Below are positions 33,159-45,000 of a stretch of 64,000 nt of DNA, in pieces. Source of the DNA: Bimastos eiseni (Eukaryota > Annelida > Clitellata > Crassiclitellata > Lumbricidae); NCBI GenBank assembly GCA_959347315.1, contig OY365810.1, positions 15,928,500 through 15,992,499 of the forward strand, in the 5' to 3' direction. The notes under the pieces are model-generated. The model was not told the DNA's origin, searched no databases, and worked only from the letters and a program-made list of their open reading frames with translations. A program made the position numbers and the translations under genes. Each line of letters starts with the position of its first letter. Position 1 is the first letter of the stretch.

Positions 33159-33457
33159 TCAGATTCTGAAGATGGCTATCCTCCCCATTCGCAGACGATT
33201 GGTAATTTCTGAATGACCCTTAAAGCGCTGGAACCACACCGTTGCAGCATCTCGCAAATGCCAACGACAGACAATTCCTAGCTGTTTCAGGGAGTCAGCG
33301 TACAAATTAATTAGGTCTAAATGCGTGGAGAGAAAATGCATAGCCTCATAAATCCAGCGAAGTTTTCGGAATTTCTTAGATGATCTAAGTGTTTCGTAAT
33401 TTTCTTCTTTCGTCCAAACCAGTCCGCCATGAACAACGACGTTAAAGAAGCGGTCTG
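33159..33457 (-). CDS. Unrecognised minus-strand frame, possible terminal exon
   Basis: A minus-strand frame of about 100 codons with protein-like composition: VVVHGGLVWTKEENYETLRS, FRKLRWIYEAMHFLSTHLDL, INLYADSLKQLG and RDAATVWFQRFKGHSEI. There is no starting ATG. A good acceptor (AACCCAACTTCTTCAG) ends at 33458, so it reads as a last or internal exon; a stop follows near 33159. I do not recognise a family and find no partner exon. It could be a fragment of a domesticated or dead transposon gene. Confidence 0.35.
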
Positions 33458-33482
33458 AAGAAGTTGGGTTAATGTTTGGCAA

Positions 33483-34059
33483 ATTTTGTCATGACATTGT
33501 GATTTTTGTTGCGAATGGATTTTTTAAAATTACTGAAACAGTGGGCCGGTCAAAATGTCGACAAGGTGTAGTACAGTATTCGATGTCCTTGTGTTTATCT
33601 TTGCTCCCAGAATTATAAGAGACTATTATGCTTACATGTATTCGAACTGGTTAGTTATTCCTGCAGCTTGCTGTTCTCTAAATACAACTACCGGACCGGG
33701 CTTGTTTCATCGTTGCTCAACTACTTGTGTTCCGAATCTATTTTATTTATTTTGATTTGTTATTATCTTTTAGTTGTTCTAGCCTTGCTCAACCTACCCA
33801 TACTCTGCCATACCACCTTTATGTGTCTTATGCAATCTTTTATTTCTTTGTGACCTTGGGTAAATTAACTGATGTACTTGACTTATGGGGTCTTACAGGG
33901 TCTACTTAACCAGTTCCGGAAAACTTCCCCAAGTGACCATCTCAGTTTTGATTACTTGGCCATTTTGTATAAAATTTTATGAATAATAATAATTGTAATC
34001 TGTGATCTATAAAGCACCCATCAGGAAGCACTGCTAGACAGGTGCAGTGATCCGGAATA
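33483..34059. other. Non-coding, nothing recognised
   Basis: Overlapping short plus-strand frames are present, but none shows a motif or consistent coding composition. Confidence 0.4.
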
Positions 34060-34330
34060 TGATTCTGGCAGGAGGGAAGCCTGTGGAGCATGTTTAACAT
34101 GTAGCCTGATGAATGGCCAGCTCTAAGGATACCTTCTATGAGATGGCAGTGGAGTGCATAATCCAGTTCGGGTATCGCAGCTGCTCGATCGGGAGAACAG
34201 CGTAGAGTGTGAAGGAGTAGTCAAGTTGAGCCTTCACGAAGGTGTGAATATGGGTAGCAGAAGTAAGCAAGCGGGCGATGGTGTGGACCTGGGGCAGCTG
34301 TTAGTAGCAGTTGGAGCGGACATGAGGGGC
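34060..34330 (-). mobile_element. LINE reverse-transcriptase thumb-region relic
   Basis: The minus strand reads HTIARLLTSATHIHTFVKAQ followed by LDYSFTLYAVLPIEQL, resembling the H-x-F-(V/I)-x-S-x-LDY-CN-x-L-x-x-LP block that follows the RT palm in CR1/L2-like LINEs. It is degenerate and short. Confidence 0.5.
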
Positions 34331-35054
34331 TGAGGTAAGGTAAGCCATATAGTTTAAGTGTGTAGTCTTGTTTTTGCATAATACTCATCTATGTGTTAAA
34401 TTTTTGGATATGTGGTGTGTCAAACATGATAATTTGTTTACATTAGTAGCTAGCTAGTTCTGCGTGATATGGAGTCATTGACTTTCAATATGCAAATGAC
34501 GACAAAGGACCATAGAGTAATGGATATCACACTGGTCATTAGACAGTGGTGCTTAATAAAGACACAATGTCAGTTAACCATTTTGATTTTGCCTTTGAAG
34601 TGCAATATTGCACTCACCATGGTTTTCCTGGCATTAATGGGTAGCAACACTGACATATTGGTTTCTTGGGGATAGCAATGGACTCACAAATCGATAAATC
34701 CGTATCTCGAGGTAAAAGGGTTAAAACATCGAAATAGTAGAAATTAGTAAGGGCATGAAGGTATCTCGGCTAAGTTGGTTTAAAATCATAAAAATGAATT
34801 AAATATCTGATCTCAGTATTCATACAGTTTTAGTATCATGATTGGTGAACCCTTTATTATGGTGTAAATTAAATTAATGGACAAAATGAATGAATTGATT
34901 TATTCTTATGGTGCTTTTGATGGTTATAATTGAGTTTGTGATGATGTTTTACAGATTTCTTCAGTAGCCGTTTATTGGTCTTCGTCAGTTGAACTGTACT
35001 TCAGTTATTTGTGTTGACGGCGTCTGTTCCTGTTGACATACGTGCTTCAAAGAA
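34331..35054. other. ERC upstream intron and 5' leader
   Basis: AT-rich. The acceptor TTTTACAGATTTCTTCAG near 34947-34964 is the likely 3' end of an intron, so the sequence 34965-35054 would be the end of the 5' leader. Upstream non-coding exons are expected but not located. Confidence 0.45.
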
Positions 35055-36053
35055 ATGTACTCGTCTAATTCGCCCCATCCATCCCAGCGCTCGCATAACT
35101 CGTCTCTAGGTCGCCAGGGCTTGTCGAAACAGCATTCAGGGTCAAACCTCCAGAGCGCCTCGGTGGGTACTCCTCAGATGTCTCCGGGGCGCACGCGCAA
35201 AGGATCGAGGAGCGGGTCGAGCTCTGGAAATCGCTCGGACGGTGAGGGTGTATCTTACGGAAAGGACTACAACCAGCAGTACACTCCAGCGTTCTGCATG
35301 AGTCAGTCATACCTCGGCAGCAGCAGTCTCTTCTCGTCGGGATCGTCCGCATCACTGTCTCCGTTTCAGAGTCCGGCACGACTTGCTTCCAACAACCTTG
35401 CTGCAGCAGGAAGCAAGACGAAAAGCCTTAGCTTGCTTGCCGACCGCGCCAATGCTGTGCCGCAGGCTGAGTACAACGGCACGCGCAAGCACAGCACCCC
35501 AAACCAGCACAGCGTCGACCCAAAGGTTTTGGCGGTACCATATGATCGTGATCAATCGCTTGATCGTCATGTTGATCGAAAACAGCAGCGTCATCGCAAT
35601 GTCGATGCACACTACCACACGATCGGTGGCTACGGCAGAGACCGGTCATCTTCTGATAGAGAACGTGAGTACCCACATATGGGAGCACGATCCCTTGAGC
35701 GTGAGCACCAGCTCCATTCGGCTGCGAGCATGCTTCGATCACGATCGAGCGATCATGAGTACCGAACAAACCCACAGCCAGAAATGTTTTCGTCGTCGCC
35801 TCCGGATTCCTCGCGACTCACTCGAGACACTCTAATCCTCGATCTTCAGTCGCAGGTGGCAGAGCTGAACAAGGAATGTGCGATCCTGCAGCAGGAGCTG
35901 GATGGAGCAAAAGACAAGCTGAGCTCCACCATGAACAGTATCAAGACTTTCTGGAGCCCGGAACTGAAAAAGGAACGAGCAATACGGAAGGAGGAGAATT
36001 CGAAACACTGCTTGCTAGTCGAGCAACTGAAAATGGCAGAAATTGAAAATAGG
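35055..36053 (+). CDS. ERC-like: ERC-like first coding exon
   Basis: ATG at 35055 (AAAGAAATGTAC) and donor ATAGG/GTAAGT at 36053/36054; 333 codons, phase 0. It encodes Ser/Gly/Arg-rich sequence (GSRSGSSSGNRSDGEG), a basic Asp/Arg region (residues about 170-240, for example DRDQSLDRHVDRKQQRHR), then LDLQSQVAELNKECAILQQE and the FWSPELKKER core. GC is higher than in the flanking intron. Alternative ATGs further in are less likely because the N-terminal Ser/Gly segment is itself family-like. Confidence 0.92.
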
Positions 36054-39000
36054 GTAAGTGATAGAAAAAGATTGACATCTATTCTTGTCATACTTCTGAT
36101 ATCAAGATTGATGAACTATGCTGGAAGTAACTGGAATCTTTTCCAGTGAGGTTTTGCCATTGGTCAATTGTGTAGTGGTTAATGTACTGGACTGTCAATC
36201 TATAGGTTGAGGTTCAAATCCCCATCACAGCATAAATTTGTGTCTAGATTTCGGATCCATCTGTGCCCTTACCCAACTCGGCTATGATAATAATTACACT
36301 GACTGTAGGGTGTTGGTGAGATGGTAATGGGGAGGACTGTCCACTCACCCTCATATGTTGAGACTAGAAATTACAGTCGCCGACAGTTTATACCCATAAC
36401 TGCTCTTCTTCGCTTCAGGGTTAGGTTGTGACTCTTCTGGTGTTTATGGATTGGATTGTGTTGGTTTTTGTGTTTTTCGTGATAGTCCTTCGTAATGTTT
36501 GTGATTGTGGGAGTATTTGTTAGTGCCAGCAGTAACAGTGATGACACACATGGTGCTATTAGTCTGGGTAGGTAAGGTGATAGCAAGAGTTTCAAATGTG
36601 GGTAAAGTAACATTATGATATGCTTTCATCAGCAACTGTTCAGAGGTGCAGTTATGGGGTGGTTTTGGTAGGGATATGCCTATTGAGTAGACCTTCAGTG
36701 ATTATAAAGCTGTGCAACAAACCAGCAACCTTCAGATATTGCTTTGATCTGACAATGAATTGTTGATGTGTTGAAGTTGCTGAATAACAGCTGTTAAGGA
36801 CTTTAAGATGCTGTTCCTAAGGCAAAAGGTCACTTTTGAACTGAAGATGCCTGAGGTTGAACTTTGACCGTTTTGAACATTTCTGTCTTGCCAAATAGGA
36901 GTTTTGATTATGCAGTGATTGGAGTTAGCCCTGTGGCTTGCATTATAAGGTCAACCGAAATCAGTCTCCAGGTAGCTCATCATTATGCAAAACAAACAAA
37001 GGCTTCAATTATCTCAGACGGTCAAAGGATGTTGTCTCATCTTTGCATTGCTTAGGCTTCTGACTTATTGTATTTCTTTCCCATACAAACTTGAATAATG
37101 TTGACATTGGTCTGATCAGAGATATTTTCCTTGGAGGGTAGGCCTAAAGGATGCAGTGATCATTCCTTGTTTTGCATAATTATTGATGGATCTGGCTGAA
37201 TGTTGTAGCTCATTTTGTTGAATTGTGATTCTAATTGTTTCATGATGTCTGCATTATATACACTGTTTGTTGAGCTGACAGTGGTTGTATTATTTCTGCT
37301 GCTGTGGATGCTGTAGAATAACAATTTGAATGTGAGGTGTACTCATAGTCTGTACAAATTAACTGTTTTTGGTAGTCTTTGACTTGTATTCTGTGCATCA
37401 CAGGTGCTCTAAGCGACATAATTTATTATGTTATTATTATTATTTTTATTTTTTATTGTTAGTATCATTATTGTTATTATTATTATGATGTTGATAATGA
37501 TGATAATAATAATAATAAATTATTATTATTATTATGATTATTATTATACAAATTTAAACAGAACATGGTCGTTATCAATACTGTTGGAAGATTCGAGATG
37601 GTCTTGGATCATTGTGGTAATTTCCCAGAGAGAGAGACGTTCGCTTGAAAAGGAGGTCATTGGGTCATCAGTTGTGTCTATTGTTTGGCTACCCAATTCT
37701 TAGTTGAATTCTTGTCCGCCCTTGCTCCTTGCAATGATGGACTTCAAGGTGACTAGACAACAGTGTAGACACGAATGCTGGTGACATGCTTCATCATTTT
37801 TGATGCTGGTGTGCAGTTGTAATTGTAATTGACAACTTATGTTGCGCACTCATAATCAGAGGCAGTCACGACTCTAGGCGGAGAACAGGAAAGTCTTAAG
37901 GTGTTAAGGTGCTTGCGACAGGCGGCAGGGGTAAGAAGGATCAGTTCTTCCCGAAGAGAAAGGGGAGGCTGTTCCAGTTGTGCACTTTGTGTACTCTGAT
38001 CGATGTGTGGCCTAGATAGGAAATGTTTTGAGTGTGAGTACTGTGACATCATTGGCAGGAACCTTCTGTGTGACCAAATGGATAATTCTTACATCTTCTA
38101 GGCATTTTAATCTTGTTTTGAGAGAATCATGCTGCAAAGGGATTCTTTCTCTGCTCAGTGTTATTGAGACTCTGCCACTGATGGTTTCTACTGCCTTCTC
38201 TGCAAAACAATAATAAAAAGATTCTTATTGGGCTTTTTAACCCATAGTATGAAATTCTGAGGGTGTAGAGAACTACTTAAAGCAGGAAGAATACACTTCT
38301 AGGATGGATAGTCTTCACATGTGACCCATTGACCAAGATCATTAGAGTAATTTTTATGCAATAGCAGCCTTTTTATATCACTGACAATCGGTGAAACCCA
38401 ACGTTCACTCTTTTGTCTTTGTATATGAATGTGACCTGCTGCATGTTTAATAAATGAAGATTATATATTGAACACTGTTTTCTGTTAAGTGCATAGCACA
38501 TATATCTATTCAAGTAGTGAGTGCAATATTGAAGGTCCTGCATCAGATTCTAATCGGATATCCATTTTCATTTCAGGATTCTGTCCACTGAGGCAGGCAA
38601 GTAGATTAACTTACTCCTGCGTAGGGAGAATAAATATTCATTCTTTCATTAATTCATATGGAAATTTAAATAGCATTCTGTCAAGGATACTATTCAGAGG
38701 AACTTCCGATTCAAACATGCACAAAAGGAGTTTGTAAGTTCTGTGAGGAAGGTTCACGTATCAGTACCAAAGGGTATAGACTCTAGGGTCAGACCATTCC
38801 AGATCACTAAGCTGACCACAGAAAGGCTCAATTCTGCATACAGTACGAGTGAGAGGAACCAAGAGAACTCCGTTTTCATAGAGGGGGATGCTCTGGAATA
38901 GCTTACACTTAGCCAGGGTCAAAGAGCAGGCAGTTCAACAACCAGACAACTGCCCAACAACTAGACAGACGCCTTTGCAGATTACATAGCTCAACTCTGA

Positions 39001-42000
39001 ATTGTTACATTTGGCATGAAGCAACATGGATCAAAATCCAGACACACAATTGAGTGGTTGATGCATTTCTATTCAGCTGCTGTGTAAGAGGTCTAGCAGT
39101 TGCAGCATGAGTGCTTATGTGCAAGCAGTGCATTTGAATAAGAAAAAGCGCAGGAGAGAAGTTTGATCATGGTAAGACGTTTTTGAAACACGTGCAATGG
39201 CCTTGAGAGGTTCCAAAATTGAATGCCCACATACATGCAGCTTTGTGCATGACCTATTTGTTGCAGTAGCTAATACATGCTTACTTTGCCTAATGTTTAC
39301 CAAGGCAACATGTTATTTAAAGCTGACCTACTCACAAGATGGAGAGACCTGTGTAACTTCTATGCATCATGGCGTTCTCTGCTCTGGCCGGCTTGGCTCC
39401 ATCATAAATCGGAATTCATTTATTTCAGCATATAGTCTTGTGCCTATCTCATCAAGTATCCATTGGCCATAAAAGCTCCTATCAGTAATCGGCTGTAGGT
39501 TTCTGAAGGTCAGCACAACAGGACAGCAGAAGTGAGTCCAGAATGGGCTGCCAATCATCCAGCTTCTAATTCCACGGCCAAAGTTCAGAGGAGCTGGGTG
39601 ATCTCTTCGCTTCACCAAACTGTGCTGTAGCTGTTCCTTTGCTTATTTTCCAAATGCATTTAAGATGGTAAAACCACCTACTTTACAACGTACTGTACTT
39701 GATCTAGAGAAGATTGTATGGAGTAAATCGTGCTTTAATCTGACTGATGAGTAGGAGTGACTTCAAAGTATGGCTATGGCTTTAATGAGACAAACTTCAA
39801 TGCTTATGCTTTACTTAGTCTGAGACATGAATACTTGTGCAGCTTACTGATGAATTTCAACAGGTGTAATTTATAAGTCTTGTGTTTACTTTGTAATTGC
39901 AGTGAAAGATTTGTTGAGCTCCTCTTAAGGAGATGCTCCTCAGAGGCACTGCTTACCCCATAATACAATACCACAATGAATGAGAGTGATTGACAAGCAC
40001 TTGTGGAATAGAGACTGAAAAAGGTCAATGAGTTCAGGCTGTGGTTTACTCTGCAACCAATTTTAGAGAGATAGAGAATGCACAACTATGCTTCTGCGTT
40101 GGACCTTGGAAGTTTGGTTTGAGGGACAACTGGGTTATCATGCGCAGCAGAGTGAAGGGATCTGGGGCCAGGTATATACTATAGATTAGACTGAGGCACT
40201 TAGTTTCCTGAGAGAAGAGGGGACACTAGAAATATCAGCAAGAATGTGGGTTAGAACAGATTATGTGCAATGGAACATTCTGGACCCCAGCTGTTGTTTG
40301 ATTAGGATGTTGTTTGCCTCAAGATGTTGCATAACTGCTCCAACCTGTATATACCCAGATAAAGCGCTTCAGTACCTGGTACGGTATCAGTGGTCGACCT
40401 CGCGGCTGGCTAAAAAGTCTTTCTTGGACTATCAGCTGATGATGGTCACCATCCACTTAAGCTGCATACTTTGTATAGCTTAGATGATAGCATGGATACC
40501 AGTTCCATTCAATGTGGCAAAGGGTTGAAGTACTCAAGGCAGTGTTACTGTATGTCTTATACACAACCGACATACATGCTCATGGAGATATACAATTATA
40601 CATGTCCTGTATTTCTGTACATCAGCTCAAGCCCATTGTTCCTTCTTACGTGTCCAACTTTCTCATGTGTTGTACCTTCTCATGTGTCGGACATTCTCAT
40701 GTGGCGGACCTTCTCATGTGGCGGACTTTCTCATGTGTTGTACCTTCTCATGTGTTGTATCTTTTCATATGTTGTACCTTCTCATGTGTCAGACTTTCTC
40801 ATGTGTTGTACCATCTCATGTGGTGGACTTTCTCATGTGTTATACCTTCTCATGTGTTGTACCTTCTCATGTGGCGGACTTTCTCGTGTGGCGGACCTTC
40901 TCGTGTGGCGGACTTTCTCGTGTGGTGGACCTTCTCGTGTGTTGTCTCTTCCTCTTGGGACAGCCTTCTGTTGCATCAGCAAACGTTACAGACTGTCTTT
41001 AAGGTTCCAGCACAGTTCAGTGCAGGACAGTGCTGAGACAATATTTATAAGCATCTTTGCAGATTAGTGATGGCAATGTCCTTGGAAACTACAAGAATTG
41101 CTATATATGTCATCATTATTGCAGTGCTACATGTTGACCTATGCAATTACAGTTTATTATTTTATTCAAGAGGTTTTAAACTTCGTGCACAGTGTTTCCG
41201 ACCTATCTATTACCTATCCTGTAACGAATAATTCAGTTAACTTATTTCACTCTTGGACATTTAGACATTGAAATGTAATTATAATGCAACTGGTATATTC
41301 AATTATTTTTCTACCACATGAAATGTCTTTAGAATTCGTACAGTTAGAGAGAAAGGTAGCGATTTGTTTGTCCTTGATGAATATGTATATCGATTTGAAA
41401 TGATTTTTACTCAGACAGAAATCTAGATATATACGGAACATTCATATTCAAAAGTCAGTGTCACGGGCCAATGGAAAGTTCATGGAAGACCCTTCTGAGC
41501 AGTCTCACACTCCATCAATAGCCAAGCTGAGGTCATGAGGTGGTTCATGCTAGTGTTAAACAGCATGCTATTGAAGGACAATGAAGGTAGATGGAACCTT
41601 GAACCAACTAGAGTTTTAACCCCATTGCAAAATTTACAAAATCAATGAAGCCTCACTGGTCAAGCCAGGGCCAGATGAAGGCATGAGCCAACTAGGCCAT
41701 GGCTTAGGGCCTCGGGCTGAGGAGAGGCCCAGCCATCCCCTAAAATGAACAAAGAGCCTGTAAACAAGGAAAAATAGAAAGAATAAAAAAACTGCAGTAA
41801 CATTTTTTTACTTTGAAAGTCTTGTGCTATCTGTGAGCTGATGTTTATTTGTACTAAATTAATTGTGCAGAACTTTCTCTATTAGCATGACAATGTTGTC
41901 TGCTTATTGTAGGAATCTAATGGAAGATAAGTGAATAAAGTGCATCATATTAGTTGTCTCTTAGGCAAAGTATTAGGCCTATAAAAAAATGAGATGAAAT

Positions 42001-45000
42001 ATAGTTTAAATAATTTTTTATTTTTAGACTGTCACATGTTTCTATAAAAAACGACTTACATTTTCAAAATTTAAAATGCATCGGAGAGCGGACATGAAAA
42101 ACGGAAGCAGTTTGAAAAGAAACAGTTAGCTGCTAAGGAATGCACAAAGTTCCGAAACTTGATGGTTTCCTTCAAAAGAAAGAGGCTGACAATACTGAGT
42201 CTGAATCATTGGCCTATTTTGAAAGTAAGGCTACTACTCTTTTGCCAAAAGTGCAATGCAGAAAATGCAATGCCAGAAAATCTGTTAGATCAAAGCAAAT
42301 GACTTATGGAAATGCTGCTAATTTACAACTTATCCCAAAGGATGAGTTTCGAATCAATTCATTTTGTCCAATTGTAGATGCATTGTCCTCAAATCTCAAA
42401 CAGAGAGCTGATGCCTACTCAAACGTTGCTGAGAGGTTTTCTTTCATGACAAACCTTTAATCAAGTGTTAAACCAGCGCATGGAAGCAGAACAATTTCTG
42501 AAAGATGTTTTCCTGACGACATTGCCCACAATTTACTAATGAGCTAGAACATTTTTACTCATATGACAATACAAAAGATATGGCCAATCTCAACCAAAGC
42601 GAGGAAATCAAACGACTGGACCATCAAGACATGTTTTATTCATTTATAATTTTTCAAGATGGCTTTGAAAGTATTTTCCAAATGTTACTAAATACTGTGT
42701 ACGTTTTAACAGTAATGGTAACAAATTGTTCACTTCCTCAGCAGAAAAGAATAAAAAACGAACAGAGAACCACAATTATGGTCATGATAGGTTACATTCA
42801 CTTAGCTTGCTGTGTATTGAATCGGATATTATGAGAGAAAGACAGTTTGAGGACATTTCTTCTGATTTTGCAAGACAAAACTCCCGGAAAAATTCTTCTG
42901 AAGGTTGTGTTTTTAAAAAATTGTGCACTTTTTTCATCAATTTTTTATTGAAATAAGTGATAATGTCATTAATGATAAATGTAAAAAGTTGAAATTGTTA
43001 AATTTAAAATTTTTGTCTTGTCTGTGCGATTTTTTTTTAACCGCAACAAGGGCTAACATCTAAGGCTGGCTTATTGCCCCATTGAGCCTTAATCCGGCCC
43101 TGGACCATCAAGCACTTATACTGCAGAAGAAAAAAAATACTTTTATCTGGATGAACAATTGAAAATTGAGGTCAATAATGATGGAAATCGTGTTATTACC
43201 TCATACTTAAACGGATGTTGTCACATTGACTTACGGCATGGACTTTTATAACTGTCCTAAATATGATGTGATTGGCATCTTGTTCCCAATACAGTGTAAA
43301 ATGTTCTTGCATGGATCCTGTTACTGTACATGTATGTTATGTAATTAAAGCAACTTCAAAGATTTTTTGCAGCAATTTTAAAACTCTGGTGTGTAATTCC
43401 AAATAACCATAAACATAACCATCTTTTTTTATTTTCCAATCAAACAGCGAAGTAACATACAACAGTGGTCAACACATATTCAGAAAATGATCGGGAAATT
43501 AGGGAAGAGATTAAACCCTTTAGGGACCTTTGTCCCGCTAGCAGGGTCATCCGTACATGTTTACAAGAATAGCAGTTGGTTAGGGTGACAAGTAAGGCTG
43601 TCAATGAGTACCAGGGTACCCGACCGAAGCTGACTACCCGGGTAATGGTATCGGTGTTCGGATACCCGAAATTCTGTAAAAATGCGTGATTTTACCTGAA
43701 CATATGCCAGAAATATTCCCTTGGTCATATTGGCTGAGTGCCCAGGTAATGAAAATCAGTTCTTGGGTAACGACATTCAGTGTGAACAGAATTTTCCATT
43801 GGAGACTTTTTGCTTAACGTCTGCACATAACTTAATATGGAAGAAAGGTAAACAAAATTGTATAATCTTATTTTAGCATCATAAATTACCAATGTTAATA
43901 AGTAGCGTCGTACACTATTCTCCATGGCAAATCTGACTAAGCCTCGTTAGCGTCGGTAGTGGAAGCGAGATTTGATATCTAACAGTGAGCTGATGAAAAA
44001 TTTTCTGTTTAACTGGGAGCTTGATTAATGAAATAAATCATGCTTAAATGGAAGTTGGATTGACGAAAAGCTGTCCTCCTTGTGCAATGATGAAAAGAAG
44101 CAATTTAAGAAAATTGTTATGTGTAAATAAAAGCTGCATGGATAGAAATGAGAATTTACTTGACGTGAAACCTTTCTCATTGTTCCCGCTATCATTTCGG
44201 TGGAAATCCTTTCAGCATTTTCGCTTCCATTTAAGCAGAAATCTAATTAAGCATCAATCCAAGTTCTTGTAATGTAGAATTCTTTACATCGTTCTAGCTT
44301 CCAGTTAAACAAATATTTCATCAATCCAGCTTCCAGTTAAACACAAATCTTTTCATCAATCCAACTCCCAATTAAATATAATTCTTTTAATCAATCCAGC
44401 TTCCACCTACACAGGATTCTTTGTTAAATACATGTTTCAAACAATGACAATAATTTACGTTGCTAAAATAAAATTTTACCGAAATAGAATTCATGTATGT
44501 CATTGTCATCGATATTTGTGTGAGACCTAGGCCTATTCTTAATCTAGCCTAATCTAGGCCTAAACCTAGTTTTTATTATCTGCATTCTCAAGCATTGTAC
44601 CTATAACAGAATATGATGGTTTTGAACAGAGTTCCACGAAACATTTTGAAGATCAAAAAGGTTCCTCAGCCAAAAACGATTGGGAAACGCTGTTCTACAT
44701 TTCCTAACAAAATATCCGCGCGGTCGGGTACCCGACCGCGCGGGTCGACGGGTACCAGGGTCGCCATTTCAAAATTTTTTGACAGCCTTAGTAACAAGAA
44801 CTTTGCAAGTCAACATTGTTTATGCAAGTAAAAATCTTAAGTAATTAAATGGCAAGTACTAAATCAATTTATATAGTAAGAGGTTTGGCCATGGCCAAAC
44901 AAATTGTCCCATGGCTGAACTGTCCTGCCCTGAATTCTCATTGCTATCGTAAAACATAGATGCTTAGATGAGTTAGATTTGTCATGTAGCAGTACCTTTG

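Noticed and set aside
39367..39618. 83-codon minus-strand frame (RSWMIGSPFWTHFCCPVV...)
   Set aside because: Looks mildly protein-like but has no motif, no splice sites and no neighbours; it may be retroelement debris.
40471..41067. Three long overlapping plus-strand frames (198, 174 and 111 codons)
   Set aside because: All three are translations of the 17-bp minisatellite, which has no stops in any frame.
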